Shown here: one piece after another, positions 33,535 to 41,797 of the stretch
How positions within the stretch are numbered: the first letter of the stretch is position 1
Layout of the letters: each line of letters opens with the position of its first letter
Assembly (NCBI RefSeq): GCF_002119685.1
Contig: NZ_CP021108.1
Coordinates: forward strand, 2,852,001-2,916,000
Length of the DNA stretch: 64,000 bases
Origin: Bordetella genomosp. 8
GTDB taxonomy: Bacteria > Pseudomonadota > Gammaproteobacteria > Burkholderiales > Burkholderiaceae_B
Direction: 5' to 3'
Position numbers and translations under genes: made by a program
The notes under the pieces: generated by a model
Databases searched by the model: none
The model's input: only the letters and a program-made list of their open reading frames with translations
What the model was told of the DNA's origin: nothing

Positions 33535-34665
33535 ATGCCATTGGCCAAATCCCTGACCGCCATGGGCCGCCTCGCCACGGCCTGCCTTGCGCTCGCCATC
33601 ATCCAGGGTTGCGCGAGCCGTCCCGAAAGCAATGAGCCGCTGGTGCCTACCTTCCAGAGCCAGCGTGTGCTGAACGGCGTCACCACCACGCCGGAAGGCA
33701 GGGTGTTCGTCAGCTACCCGCAAGCCGACGGCAAGGGCATGCAGGTCGCCGAACTGGACGCGCAAGGCCAGCCTTATCCTTTCCCGGACGCCAGCTGGAA
33801 CACCCCGCAGAATTGGGCGCCCGGTACGGTGGGATCGGGTTATGTACAGGTGAACTCGCTGCGTACCGGTCCCGATGGCAAGCTCTGGATCCTGGACGCC
33901 GGCGCGCCGGGAATGGGCCAGCAGGCGGTCAAGGGCGGCGCGCGGCTGTTCCGCTTCGATCCGCAGACCCGCCAACTGCTGCAGACCTACGACCTGGCGG
34001 CCGCCGTCTATCCGTACAGCTACATCGACGACGTCCGCTTCAACGGACGCTACGCCTATCTGACCGATGCCGGCGCGCCCGGATTGATCGTGCTCGATCT
34101 GCAAACCGGGGCAGTGCGCCGCGTGCTGGACAACAACAATGCCACCACCGCCATGCGGCAACTGCGCGCCGATGGCCATGCCGTGCTGGATACCAAGGGA
34201 CAGCCGGTGCGCGTCCATGCCGACCAGTTGGAAGTGTCGCCGGACGGGCAGTGGCTGTACTTCCAGCCGGCTTCCGGCCCCATGGCGCGGATCGCCACGC
34301 GCTGGCTGAACGATCCGGCGGTGTCGGAAAAGGAAATCGAGTCGCGGGTCGAGCTGGGGTGGGCTGACACGCCCAGCACCGGCGGCACGGCAATCGATGC
34401 CCAGGGCAATCTGTACACCACGGACACCGACAAGCATCGCATCCTGCGGATCAGCCCCGAGGGCAAGATTTCCACCGTGATCCAGGACGACCGCCTGGTC
34501 TGGGGCGATGCGCTGTGGATCGATCGCCAGGGCTACCTGTGGATTCCAGCGTCGCAACTGAGCCGTACGCCGGGGTTCAATGGCGGTCGCATGGAGGTGC
34601 AGTACCCGGTGTGGATCTATCGGCTGCAGATCCATGCGGCGCCGAGCCCCCTGGACCATCCGTGA
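33535..34665 (+). CDS. Major-royal-jelly/SMP-30-like beta-propeller lipoprotein
   Basis: A 376-residue exported protein with a lipobox (LAIIQGCAS). The rest forms a six-bladed propeller of the MRJP/yellow type: VNSLRTGPDGKLWILDAGAP, YIDDVRFNGRYAYLTDAG, DQLEVSPDGQWLYFQPASG and GTAIDAQGNLYTTDTDKHRIL. Bacterial members are often annotated as L-dopachrome tautomerase-related or gluconolactonase-like, but true substrates are unknown. AAGGAG lies well placed before the ATG. It is monocistronic, facing the chemoreceptor gene across an AT-rich gap. Confidence 0.85.
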   Translation: MPLAKSLTAMGRLATACLALAIIQGCASRPESNEPLVPTFQSQRVLNGVTTTPEGRVFVSYPQADGKGMQVAELDAQGQPYPFPDASWNTPQNWAPGTVGSGYVQVNSLRTGPDGKLWILDAGAPGMGQQAVKGGARLFRFDPQTRQLLQTYDLAAAVYPYSYIDDVRFNGRYAYLTDAGAPGLIVLDLQTGAVRRVLDNNNATTAMRQLRADGHAVLDTKGQPVRVHADQLEVSPDGQWLYFQPASGPMARIATRWLNDPAVSEKEIESRVELGWADTPSTGGTAIDAQGNLYTTDTDKHRILRISPEGKISTVIQDDRLVWGDALWIDRQGYLWIPASQLSRTPGFNGGRMEVQYPVWIYRLQIHAAPSPLDHP

Positions 34666-34677
34666 ACCTAAAGCAGC

Positions 34678-34730
34678 TTATTTAAAGTAGTTTATTTAAA
34701 GTGAGTTGTTAAATTCGATATTAAATTCGA
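34678..34730. repeat. Two pairs of direct repeats in a very AT-rich convergent gap
   Basis: TTATTTAAAGT occurs at 34678 and 34692 (14 apart), and TTAAATTCGA at 34709 and 34721 (12 apart). The 105-base gap (34666-34770) is far more AT-rich than anything else in the window. It lies between two convergent genes, so a promoter role is unlikely; it could be a binding region for a nucleoid protein or a relic of foreign DNA. Confidence 0.6.
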
Positions 34731-34770
34731 GTTTAATCAATCACTTATAAGATAAACTTAAGCTGGATTG

Positions 34771-36399
34771 TCAGGTCGGCTGGGACAGCAAACCCAGCCG
34801 TTCGGGGAAAGGCGGAGCGGCGGCCGGCATCGCCACGGCGATCGCCGTCGCTTCCTCCGGCAGCCGGAACACCGCCACGGCGCGCCGCAACGTTTCCGCC
34901 TGATCCAGCAGGGCCGCCGCCGCGGCGGCGGCCTCTTCGACCAGCGCCGCGTTCTGCTGTGTGACCTCGTCCATCTGTCCCACCGCCTGGGTAACCTGCC
35001 CGATACCCTGGCTCTGCTCGGCAGAAGCGCCGGCGATCTCGCCCACCATGGCGGCCACGCGCTGGATGGCTGCTTGCGCCTCGTCCATCGCATGGCCCAC
35101 TTCGCCGGCTTGCGCCGCGCCGTCGCGGACACTGGATGCGGATGCCTCGATCAAGACCTTGATCTCCTTGGCGGCGGCCGCCGCGCGCTGGGCCAATGCC
35201 CGCACCTCGGTGGCCACCACCGCGAAGCCACGGCCTTGTTCGCCCGCGCGGGCGGCTTCCACCGCGGCGTTCAAGGCCAGGATATTGGTCTGGAAGGCGA
35301 TGCCTTCTATCAGGGTCGTGATGTCCGCGATCTTTCCTGAGCGGGCGGTGATGTCGGCCATGGTCACGGCCATGCGCTGGACCGCCGCGTGCCCGGTATC
35401 GACGACCTGCGTGGCGGAGACGGTCAGGCCGTCGGCCTCGCGTGCGTTGTCGGCATTCTGGCGGACGGTTTCCGCCAACTGCGTCATGCTGGCCGCGGTC
35501 TGTTCCAGCGCGGCGGCCTGTTTTTCGGTGCGCGCCGACAGGTCGGCGTTGCCGGCGGAAATCTGACGGGTGGCGACGCTGACGGCCTCGCTGCCACGAT
35601 CCACCGCCCGCAGCACCGCGCCCAGGCGGGCCATCAGTTCATTGAACGCCGATGCCGCCGCGCCGATTTCATCCATGCGCCGCACGGGCACGCGGCGGGT
35701 CAGGTCCAGCGCCTGGTTGACGTATTGCATCGTGCCGCGCATGTCCCGCAGGCCGCGCCGTATGCCGATGAAGGTGCGGGTGCCCATCAACAGGAGCGCC
35801 AGCGCCGCCAGCGTCATGACCCCGATGAATATGCGTACCGTGCGCTGGTAGGTGGCGAAATTGGCGGCATGCACGTCGGCGCTGGCGCGCTTGACGTAGT
35901 CCACGTGGTGGTCCAGGTCGTCGGTCTGCTTCGCCACGACGGTGAAGAAATTGCCGCCGGGGGCCAGTACCGCCAGCGCGCCCGGGACGTCGTGGGCGCG
36001 GGATCTCTCCACCACGGCGGTGCGCGCCTGGCGGAACGCGGCCAGGTTCTGCCGGTCGCGCTGGACCAGGCTGGCGTCCTGGGCGTCGTCGTTGACGTAG
36101 GTGGAGGCGTAGCGATCCAGCAGCGTGTCGTACTGGCGATCCTCGTCGTCCAGCACCTTGGCGACTTCCGCCTGCCGCTTGTCGTCCTGGAACAGGATGG
36201 TCTGCGCCAGGGTCAGGCGTTCGGCGGTGATCAGTCCACGCAGTGTCGTCAGCGTTTCCAGCGAGGGCAGGATGTCCATCTGGAAGGCGTCGGATCGTCG
36301 CTCGTCCAGCTGCAGGGCGTGGATCCCGTAGAGGCCGACGAACAACAGGGAAACGAAGGCCAGCAGGAGGGTGGCGGCGATGCGCTGCGAGATGTTCAT
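34771..36399 (-). CDS. Methyl-accepting chemotaxis protein
   Basis: A 542-residue chemoreceptor. It has a first membrane helix (about 8-28), a periplasmic four-helix-bundle sensor (30-185), a second helix (188-208), a HAMP region (209-262) and a signalling domain with hairpin tip [20 protein letters not shown] (381-400). Adaptation-site-like Gln/Glu pairs flank it. It lacks the C-terminal NWETF-type pentapeptide, so it would rely on other receptors for CheR tethering. The ligand is unknown. It is transcribed towards the propeller lipoprotein gene. Confidence 0.93.
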   Translation of the reverse strand: MNISQRIAATLLLAFVSLLFVGLYGIHALQLDERRSDAFQMDILPSLETLTTLRGLITAERLTLAQTILFQDDKRQAEVAKVLDDEDRQYDTLLDRYASTYVNDDAQDASLVQRDRQNLAAFRQARTAVVERSRAHDVPGALAVLAPGGNFFTVVAKQTDDLDHHVDYVKRASADVHAANFATYQRTVRIFIGVMTLAALALLLMGTRTFIGIRRGLRDMRGTMQYVNQALDLTRRVPVRRMDEIGAAASAFNELMARLGAVLRAVDRGSEAVSVATRQISAGNADLSARTEKQAAALEQTAASMTQLAETVRQNADNAREADGLTVSATQVVDTGHAAVQRMAVTMADITARSGKIADITTLIEGIAFQTNILALNAAVEAARAGEQGRGFAVVATEVRALAQRAAAAAKEIKVLIEASASSVRDGAAQAGEVGHAMDEAQAAIQRVAAMVGEIAGASAEQSQGIGQVTQAVGQMDEVTQQNAALVEEAAAAAAALLDQAETLRRAVAVFRLPEEATAIAVAMPAAAPPFPERLGLLSQPT

Positions 36400-36473
36400 G
36401 CTTCAACCGATGCTTAGTGTGCGGCGGGCGGGTTGTAGCATGGGAGAACTTACGAATTCATGTCTGGTGCGGC

Positions 36474-37658
36474 TCACCCGATGGCTGCCATAAACCAGCC
36501 GCCGGCCGCGGCGATGGCAACGATCAACAGCGGCGGCCAGCGCATGACCGTCAGCAGCGCGAAGCATAGCAAGGCCAGGCCGAAATCCGCTGGCGATCCG
36601 ATGGCGCTGGTCCAGACCGGGTTGTAGAGCGCGGACAGCAATATCCCCACCACGCCGGCATTGATGCCCGCGACCGTGTTCTGTATGCCCGGCCGCGTGC
36701 GCAGCAAATGCCAGAAGGGCAATGCCGCCACCACCAGCAGCGCGGCGGGCAGGAAAATCGCCAGCAGCATGGTGAACCCGCCGGCCCAGCCCGACAACGG
36801 GCCGTTGGATACCGTACCGAGGAAGGCCGCGAACGTGAACAGCGGTCCCGGCACCGCCTGCGCCGCGCCATATCCGGCCAGGAAGTCGGCGTTCGACACC
36901 ATGCCGCCACCGACCGCGGTGGACTGCAGCAGCGGAAGCACCACGTGGCCGCCACCGAACACCAGCGCGCCGGAACGATAGAAGCCGGCGAACTGCGCCA
37001 GCCCTGCCTGTCCCGTCAGCTCCGCCACCAAGGGCAGGCCGGCCAGCAGCAAGAAGAACAGCACGATGGCGACGGCCCCGGTGCGCGTGCCGATGTTCAA
37101 GGTCATGGCCGCGGGCAAGGGCCGTGGCGGGACGCGCAGGAGCACGGCGCCCACGAGGCCGCAGGCCACGATGGCGCCCACCTGGCTCCACGCGGTAGGC
37201 AGCAGCAGCGTCAGCAAGGTCGCGGCGATGGCCAGCATGGCGCGGGGCCGGTCTGGGCACAGCGAGCGCGCCATGCCCCATACCGCCTGGGCCACGATCG
37301 CCACGGCGACGATCTTCAAGCCATGGACCGCGCCTGAACCGGCGAGCCCGCCGTAACGGGACAGGCCCAGGCCGAACACGATCAGCAGCAGCGCCGAGGG
37401 CAGGGTGAACGCCACCCAGGCGGCCAGCATGCCAGCCCAGCCGGCCCGCATCAGGCCTATCGTCATGCCGACCTTGCTGCTGGCCGGCCCTGGCAGGAAC
37501 TGGCTCAACGCGACGATGTCGGAATACGCGTGTTCGTCCAGCCATTTGCGGCGTTCGACGAATTCGCCGCGAAAGTACCCCAGATGGGCGACCGGACCGC
37601 CGAAGGACGTCAAACCCAGGCGGAGAAACAGCAGGAAAACTTCGATCCAGGCGGGCAT
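36474..37658 (-). CDS. chrA: Chromate transporter, two-domain ChrA
   Basis: A 394-residue membrane protein with two homologous CHR halves. The first contains RLGLTSFGGPVAHLGYFR, LSQFLPGPASSKVGMTIGL and the second RSGALVFGGGHVVLPLLQ with AVPGPLFTFAAFLG. These are the FGG and PGP motifs of long-chain ChrA. It expels chromate, or sulfate-like anions, and gives resistance. No chrB or chrC regulator is adjacent. The ribosome site is weak. It is followed downstream by the chemoreceptor on the same strand after 74 bases. Confidence 0.92.
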   Translation of the reverse strand: MPAWIEVFLLFLRLGLTSFGGPVAHLGYFRGEFVERRKWLDEHAYSDIVALSQFLPGPASSKVGMTIGLMRAGWAGMLAAWVAFTLPSALLLIVFGLGLSRYGGLAGSGAVHGLKIVAVAIVAQAVWGMARSLCPDRPRAMLAIAATLLTLLLPTAWSQVGAIVACGLVGAVLLRVPPRPLPAAMTLNIGTRTGAVAIVLFFLLLAGLPLVAELTGQAGLAQFAGFYRSGALVFGGGHVVLPLLQSTAVGGGMVSNADFLAGYGAAQAVPGPLFTFAAFLGTVSNGPLSGWAGGFTMLLAIFLPAALLVVAALPFWHLLRTRPGIQNTVAGINAGVVGILLSALYNPVWTSAIGSPADFGLALLCFALLTVMRWPPLLIVAIAAAGGWFMAAIG

Positions 37659-37717
37659 CTTTGCAGGGATACGTTGGCGGTGCGTTTATATAGCACAGCC
37701 CCATGACCCTGCGGCGG

Positions 37718-38047
37718 CTAAGGCCGGGTGCCCGGCCCCGATCCTGCTGCGGCGGTGGCGGCACCCGCCGACGAGGCCCCCGCTTGCATCTCGATGTTCA
37801 GCCACCTGTCTCCGGGCTCGCCGCTGAGCGTTCGCGCCGTGCCGGGGAGCAGGTGATATTCGGTGCGCTGCGTGTTCTCCGACTCGACATACAGCACGAT
37901 CTCCTGGTCCGTCGTATTGGCAAGGTATATCTGTTCGGACGTCACGGAGAAGCTCGGCAGGACCGCCGGGGCGGTCTGCGCGTTCGCCGCGCAAGGAATG
38001 GACAAGGCGAAGGCAAGCGCCACGGGGCGGTGCAAATGGCTGCGCAT
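37718..38047 (-). CDS. Hypothetical exported protein (109 residues)
   Basis: A small protein with a clear Sec signal (HRPVALAFALSIPCAANA-QTAPA). The mature part (LPSFSVTSEQIYLANTTDQEIVLYVESEN, then TARTLSGEPGDRWLNIEMQ) reads as beta strands and ends in a Gly/Ala/Ser-rich tail. The AN-TTDQEI pattern looks like a small immunoglobulin-like or fimbrial-type strand domain, but I do not recognise a family. GAGGT precedes the ATG at 38047. It is separated from chrA by 59 bases on the same strand. Confidence 0.65.
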   Translation of the reverse strand: MRSHLHRPVALAFALSIPCAANAQTAPAVLPSFSVTSEQIYLANTTDQEIVLYVESENTQRTEYHLLPGTARTLSGEPGDRWLNIEMQAGASSAGAATAAAGSGPGTRP

Positions 38048-38220
38048 GATGTGGACCTCGATGTATCCGGCGATGAACGTGCGTGATGCGGCAGTGGCGC
38101 ACGGCGCGCCACTGGCCGCGCTCTGTGGCGGCGTTGGCGCATAAGCCGCGATGGCACGCCAGGCCGGCGGCGATTACACAGCGAGCCCGGCCAAGGAACA
38201 ATTGCGACTTCGCTCAGTGA

Positions 38221-38236
38221 GCGCGGGCGCCCGCGC
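38221..38236. repeat. 16-bp perfect palindrome
   Basis: GCGCGGGCGCCCGCGC is fully self-complementary without a spacer. It is pure G and C, so chance in a high-GC genome is a real possibility. Confidence 0.5.
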
Positions 38237-38267
38237 GGGGCCACACTTTGGGGCACATCGATGCTGC

Positions 38268-38300
38268 ATGGCATCAGCCAGGAATCGGGGCTGATGCCAT
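38268..38300. repeat. Stem-loop with 12-bp perfect arms
   Basis: ATGGCATCAGCC and GGCTGATGCCAT are exact reverse complements separated by 9 bases (AGGAATCGG). The mixed composition makes this unlikely by chance. No U run follows on either strand, so it is not a simple Rho-independent terminator; an RNA structure or regulator site is possible. Confidence 0.6.
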
Positions 38301-38319
38301 TCCTTAATCACACTTAGGT

Positions 38320-38336
38320 AGCCGACCGGGTCGGCT
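38320..38336. repeat. 8+1+8 inverted repeat
   Basis: AGCCGACC and GGTCGGCT are exact inverted copies around a central G. It could be a dimeric operator site. Confidence 0.5.
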
Positions 38337-38431
38337 CGAAACCTGCGTCGGGATCGTGGCCGTACGGAGGCGGGCGCACAAGGCGTGCACAGGCTGCCCG
38401 GATGGCACATGATGCACGAGTATCCCCGCCG

Positions 38432-39376
38432 TCATCGCCCGGCGTCGCGAGCCACGCTGGTGTCCATCATCCGCGCCAGTTCCTCCCGCGTGCGCGGCGC
38501 ACGCCGCTGTACGCCCGCCGCCCAGGGCTCCATGTCGGTCAGCACCGTCATCAGCGACTCGGTATCCAGCCGGGCCGGAAAGCGGAATTGCGGCCATGCT
38601 TTTTCGATGACGGACACGGGCGCGTTGACGGCCTTGGACAAGGCCGGCCAATACTTGCGCGGATGGGCGCTCAATTCCCCGGACACCTCGGCGATCGTCT
38701 TCACCGAGCGCACCAGCGCATCGCGCCGCCGCGGATCATTCAACACCGCGGTGGTGGTGTTCAGATTGAACCGCTCGAAGTAGGCGTGTGGCGGCTTGCG
38801 CGGATCTGTCATCACGATAGCGTCCTTGCCGATCTGGTCGATGGCATTCTGCGGGTGAGGCTCCCACATCGCCATCGCGTCGGCCTGGCCCTGTACCAGG
38901 GCGGGCGGCATGGCCTCGGGTTCGAGCTTGACCGGCGTGACGTCGGCCAGCGTCAAGCCGGCCGATTGCAGCATGACAAGCAGGAAGTACTCGGAAGACG
39001 TCGCCGGCGTATAGGCGACACGCTTGCCGCGCAAATCGGCGATGCGGTGTATGCCGGCGCTGCGGCGGCCCACCATCCGGTAATGGCATTCGGCCAAGGT
39101 CAGGATGATGCGCAACTGCGGCTGCAACACCGCGCTGAGCGTGGCCTGGGTTTCGCTGCCGGTGGCGGCGTCGGCCTGGCCACCGACCAGCTGCGCCGAC
39201 GCCGCGCGCCCGTTGGGCAGGCGCACCACGCGGATACCCGGGGGATTGCCGATCAGCAAGGGGCCGCTTTCGATCGTGGTCTGGTTGACCGCGACCGGCA
39301 TCAGGCCATCGTCCGCGCGCGCCACCGACCACAGCGGGGCCGTTGCCAGCAAACCGAGCAATTGACGTCTTTGCAT
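38432..39376 (-). CDS. ABC transporter periplasmic substrate-binding protein (NMT1/SsuA-like)
   Basis: A 314-residue binding protein with a short leader (MQRRQLLGLLATAPLWSVARA) and the NitT/TauT/SsuA-type core: VNQTTIESGPLLIG, GSETQATLSAV, IADLRGKRVAYTPATSSEYFLL and LVQGQADAMAMWEPHPQNAI. Such proteins deliver sulfonates, nitrate, pyrimidine precursors or aromatic acids to an ABC importer. GAGGAGA precedes the ATG. No ATPase or permease is adjacent, so it is an orphan receptor. It lies 14 bases after an alpha/beta-hydrolase gene, with which it probably shares a transcript. Confidence 0.85.
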   Translation of the reverse strand: MQRRQLLGLLATAPLWSVARADDGLMPVAVNQTTIESGPLLIGNPPGIRVVRLPNGRAASAQLVGGQADAATGSETQATLSAVLQPQLRIILTLAECHYRMVGRRSAGIHRIADLRGKRVAYTPATSSEYFLLVMLQSAGLTLADVTPVKLEPEAMPPALVQGQADAMAMWEPHPQNAIDQIGKDAIVMTDPRKPPHAYFERFNLNTTTAVLNDPRRRDALVRSVKTIAEVSGELSAHPRKYWPALSKAVNAPVSVIEKAWPQFRFPARLDTESLMTVLTDMEPWAAGVQRRAPRTREELARMMDTSVARDAGR

Positions 39377-39390
39377 CGTTGTCTCCTCTT

Positions 39391-40566
39391 TCAACCGGCG
39401 GAAGCCGCGGCGCGCGGCCTCGGCTTTTCTTCGACATTGCGGTCGATCCAGTCCAGCAGCCAGTCGGCCACCTTCAGGCTGTTGCGGTCCTGCATCAACA
39501 TGTGGGAATTGCCCTGGAAGCCGACCTGCGGCAATTCCACCAGCCGTGCGTTGCCGCCAGCCTTGGCGACGGCATCGATGAATTCGCGGCATTTCTGCAA
39601 GCGGGGCGCCCAGCGCGGGGCGATCTCGACGTTGTCGCCGTATACCACCAGGATAGGCAGCCGTGTGTAGGGTTTGAGATCGCCGGTCGCCGCGGGGCAT
39701 ACCGTCGGCTCTATCGCGACGATGCCGGCGATTCCCTCGGTGCTGAGCGCGGCCGTCTGGAAGGGGTATACGCCGCCTTGCGAATGGCTCATCAGGATCG
39801 TGCCGCGCAGTTGCCGGGCCAGGGTCGACAGATTGGGCACGGTGGGGTTGGGAGACGGCAGGGCCGCGAACCAGTCGGGCACCAGCTGCTTCCACAGTTC
39901 GGCCTGGGCTTCCAGTGGAAAGGCCAGGTTGGGGTAGGGCTTGGGATACTCGGGACCGAAGCGGAACACCGTCCAGGCTTCCTCATGCCCCGCCGCGAAC
40001 AGGGCGGGCAGGGTGTCGGGCGCCGTCTTGCCCATCTTCACGCTATTGATGGCCGAGGGATCGAAGGCCGAGCGCCCGCGCGCGACCTGGTCGATGGTGT
40101 ACGTCGCATAGCCTTTGCGGACGAAGTATTCCTGCCATCCCATGCGGCCGTCCGGCGTGGTTTCCCAGGTCTTGCCGGTCAGGCAACAGCCGTGGATCAG
40201 CGTGATGGAATAGCGCCTGGCGCGCGGCGGTATCTGGTAGCTGACGTACATCTGGTCGACGGTGATGGTGCCTTCGGCGCCGCGTCCGGGGGCCGTCGAC
40301 AAGGTATCCGAACGCACTTCGCGGCCGCCGACGAAAAAGCTGCCCTGGGCCTGCAGGGTCAGCGGCTTGGCCGCATTGTGCGGCGGCACGGGCGGCACGG
40401 CGGCAGCGGGGGGCGTCGGCGATGCGGCGGGCGTGGGTGGGGCGGCCATGGCCCCGGCCATGGTCGCCATGGCCAGCGCCGCCATGGCGAGCCCGCCCAG
40501 GACGCCGCGCGCGGCGGTTTTCCATCGAATAGCGACCGTTTCCAGGAACGTGTCTACGAACGTCAT
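39391..40566 (-). CDS. Exported alpha/beta hydrolase (esterase-like)
   Basis: A 391-residue protein with a membrane-directed N-terminus (GVLGGLAMAALAMATMAGAMA) and a Pro/Ala-rich linker. The catalytic domain has an oxyanion segment LIHGCCLTGKTWE, nucleophile elbow SHSQGG, LPILVVYGDN and a candidate catalytic His in GNSHML. Paired Cys residues (GCCLTG) could form a disulfide in the periplasm. I chose ATG 40566 since GGAGAC lies 5-10 bases before it; ATG 40572 is two codons further. The next gene encodes an ABC binding protein, hinting at release and uptake of an ester product. The substrate is unknown. Confidence 0.8.
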   Translation of the reverse strand: MTFVDTFLETVAIRWKTAARGVLGGLAMAALAMATMAGAMAAPPTPAASPTPPAAAVPPVPPHNAAKPLTLQAQGSFFVGGREVRSDTLSTAPGRGAEGTITVDQMYVSYQIPPRARRYSITLIHGCCLTGKTWETTPDGRMGWQEYFVRKGYATYTIDQVARGRSAFDPSAINSVKMGKTAPDTLPALFAAGHEEAWTVFRFGPEYPKPYPNLAFPLEAQAELWKQLVPDWFAALPSPNPTVPNLSTLARQLRGTILMSHSQGGVYPFQTAALSTEGIAGIVAIEPTVCPAATGDLKPYTRLPILVVYGDNVEIAPRWAPRLQKCREFIDAVAKAGGNARLVELPQVGFQGNSHMLMQDRNSLKVADWLLDWIDRNVEEKPRPRAAASAG

Positions 40567-40748
40567 TGTCATGTCTCCGTTGTTGTTTTCGTTGTACGCG
40601 GCACCAGCGATACCGCCGGCGCCGTCGCTACCCGGAAGGGTACAGTCGCCGGCTGACAACACACTTAGGGCGGACACGTTGTCATACTGGCGTCATGGGG
40701 CAACGGTATTGATGGCGCCTGTTCGACCGACTCCCGTTTCGCCGCCTC

Positions 40749-41795
40749 ATGGATACTACCGTTCGCACGGATCCGCTTGCCAGCCAACAAAGCCATACAC
40801 GCGGCCTGCTTACCCTGACGGCCGGACCTGGCGGCCTGATCTGCGCCTTTCGTTTCGGTGGCGGGCAGCCCGTGCGGCTGAACTGGGCCGACATCCAGGA
40901 CGGCGCGCCCGCCGGGCCCGGCGAATTCACCTGGATACACCTGAAGATCGCCGACAGCCGCATCCATGACTGGCTGGAGCATGCGCAGGATATCCCGGAG
41001 GCGGCGCGTCACTTCCTGGCGGGCCGCGACAGCCGTCCGCGCCTGCACGTCACCGACAGCGGCGTCCACGGCCTGCTCGTGGACCTGAAGATGGACACCG
41101 AAGCCCAGGACGATGAAAAAGGCGTGCTGCATTTCTTCATGGACGGCACGCGGCTGATCACCGTGCGTACCCGCGCGCTGCGGTCCACCGACAAGCTGCG
41201 TCGCCTGGTCGAGGAGGGTGCCGACTACGATTGCACGCTGAACCTGCTCGCCGGCCTGCTGCAATGCCTGCACGAAGGCTTCCAGGAAAGGCTGGAAGCC
41301 TTGACCGACGAGGTCGACGATATCGAGGCGTCCGTGCTGTCGGACCGGCGCGAGGCCGACCGTAGCGCGCTCAGCGCCGTGCGACGGCAACTGGCGGAAT
41401 TCCGCCGCTACATCAATCCCGAGCGGAACATACTGGGCCGCCTGTGCACCCTGCGCCACGAGTGGGCCGACAGCGATGCGCGCGACCACCTGGCCCAGGT
41501 CATCGACGGGCTGCACGGTCTGGCCGGCACCATCGACGCCCTGTACGAACGCGCCAAGCTGCTGCAGGAAGAGATCGCCTCGCAGATGGCCGAAGAGATG
41601 AACCGCAACCTGATGGTGCTGTCCATCCTGACCGCCTTGCTGATGCCCGGCACCCTGCTGTCCGGCATCTTCGGCATGAACATGGCCGACGTGCCGGGGC
41701 TGCAGACCCCGGGCGCGTTCTGGTGGGTGCTGGGCCTGATGGGCGCGCTGGGCGCCGGGATGCTGCTGCTCCTGAAAAAGCTGCGCCTGTTCTGA
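40749..41795 (+). CDS. zntB: CorA-family transporter, ZntB-like
   Basis: A 348-residue membrane protein with a large cytoplasmic N-terminal funnel domain, a long stalk helix and two C-terminal membrane helices. The signature GIFGMNM follows the first helix (LSILTALLMPGTLLSG), and the protein ends with a Lys/Arg-rich KKLRLF. Among CorA proteins, the N-terminal WIHL and the spacing resemble ZntB, a zinc transporter, rather than Mg2+ CorA. The transported ion is therefore tentative. It is monocistronic and converges on the phosphate transporter gene, with only two bases between stops. Confidence 0.85.
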   Translation: MDTTVRTDPLASQQSHTRGLLTLTAGPGGLICAFRFGGGQPVRLNWADIQDGAPAGPGEFTWIHLKIADSRIHDWLEHAQDIPEAARHFLAGRDSRPRLHVTDSGVHGLLVDLKMDTEAQDDEKGVLHFFMDGTRLITVRTRALRSTDKLRRLVEEGADYDCTLNLLAGLLQCLHEGFQERLEALTDEVDDIEASVLSDRREADRSALSAVRRQLAEFRRYINPERNILGRLCTLRHEWADSDARDHLAQVIDGLHGLAGTIDALYERAKLLQEEIASQMAEEMNRNLMVLSILTALLMPGTLLSGIFGMNMADVPGLQTPGAFWWVLGLMGALGAGMLLLLKKLRLF

Positions 41796-41797
41796 TT

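Larger units (their letters stand above)
38048..38431. other. 384-base intergenic region with three palindromes and no gene
   Basis: No frame with a ribosome site or family resemblance is seen. The region contains a 16-base perfect palindrome at 38221-38236, a 12-bp stem-loop at 38268-38300 and a 17-base inverted repeat at 38320-38336, all within 120 bases. It lies upstream of the small exported protein and downstream of the ABC solute-binding gene (both minus strand). It could hold promoter sites or a small RNA. Confidence 0.6.
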
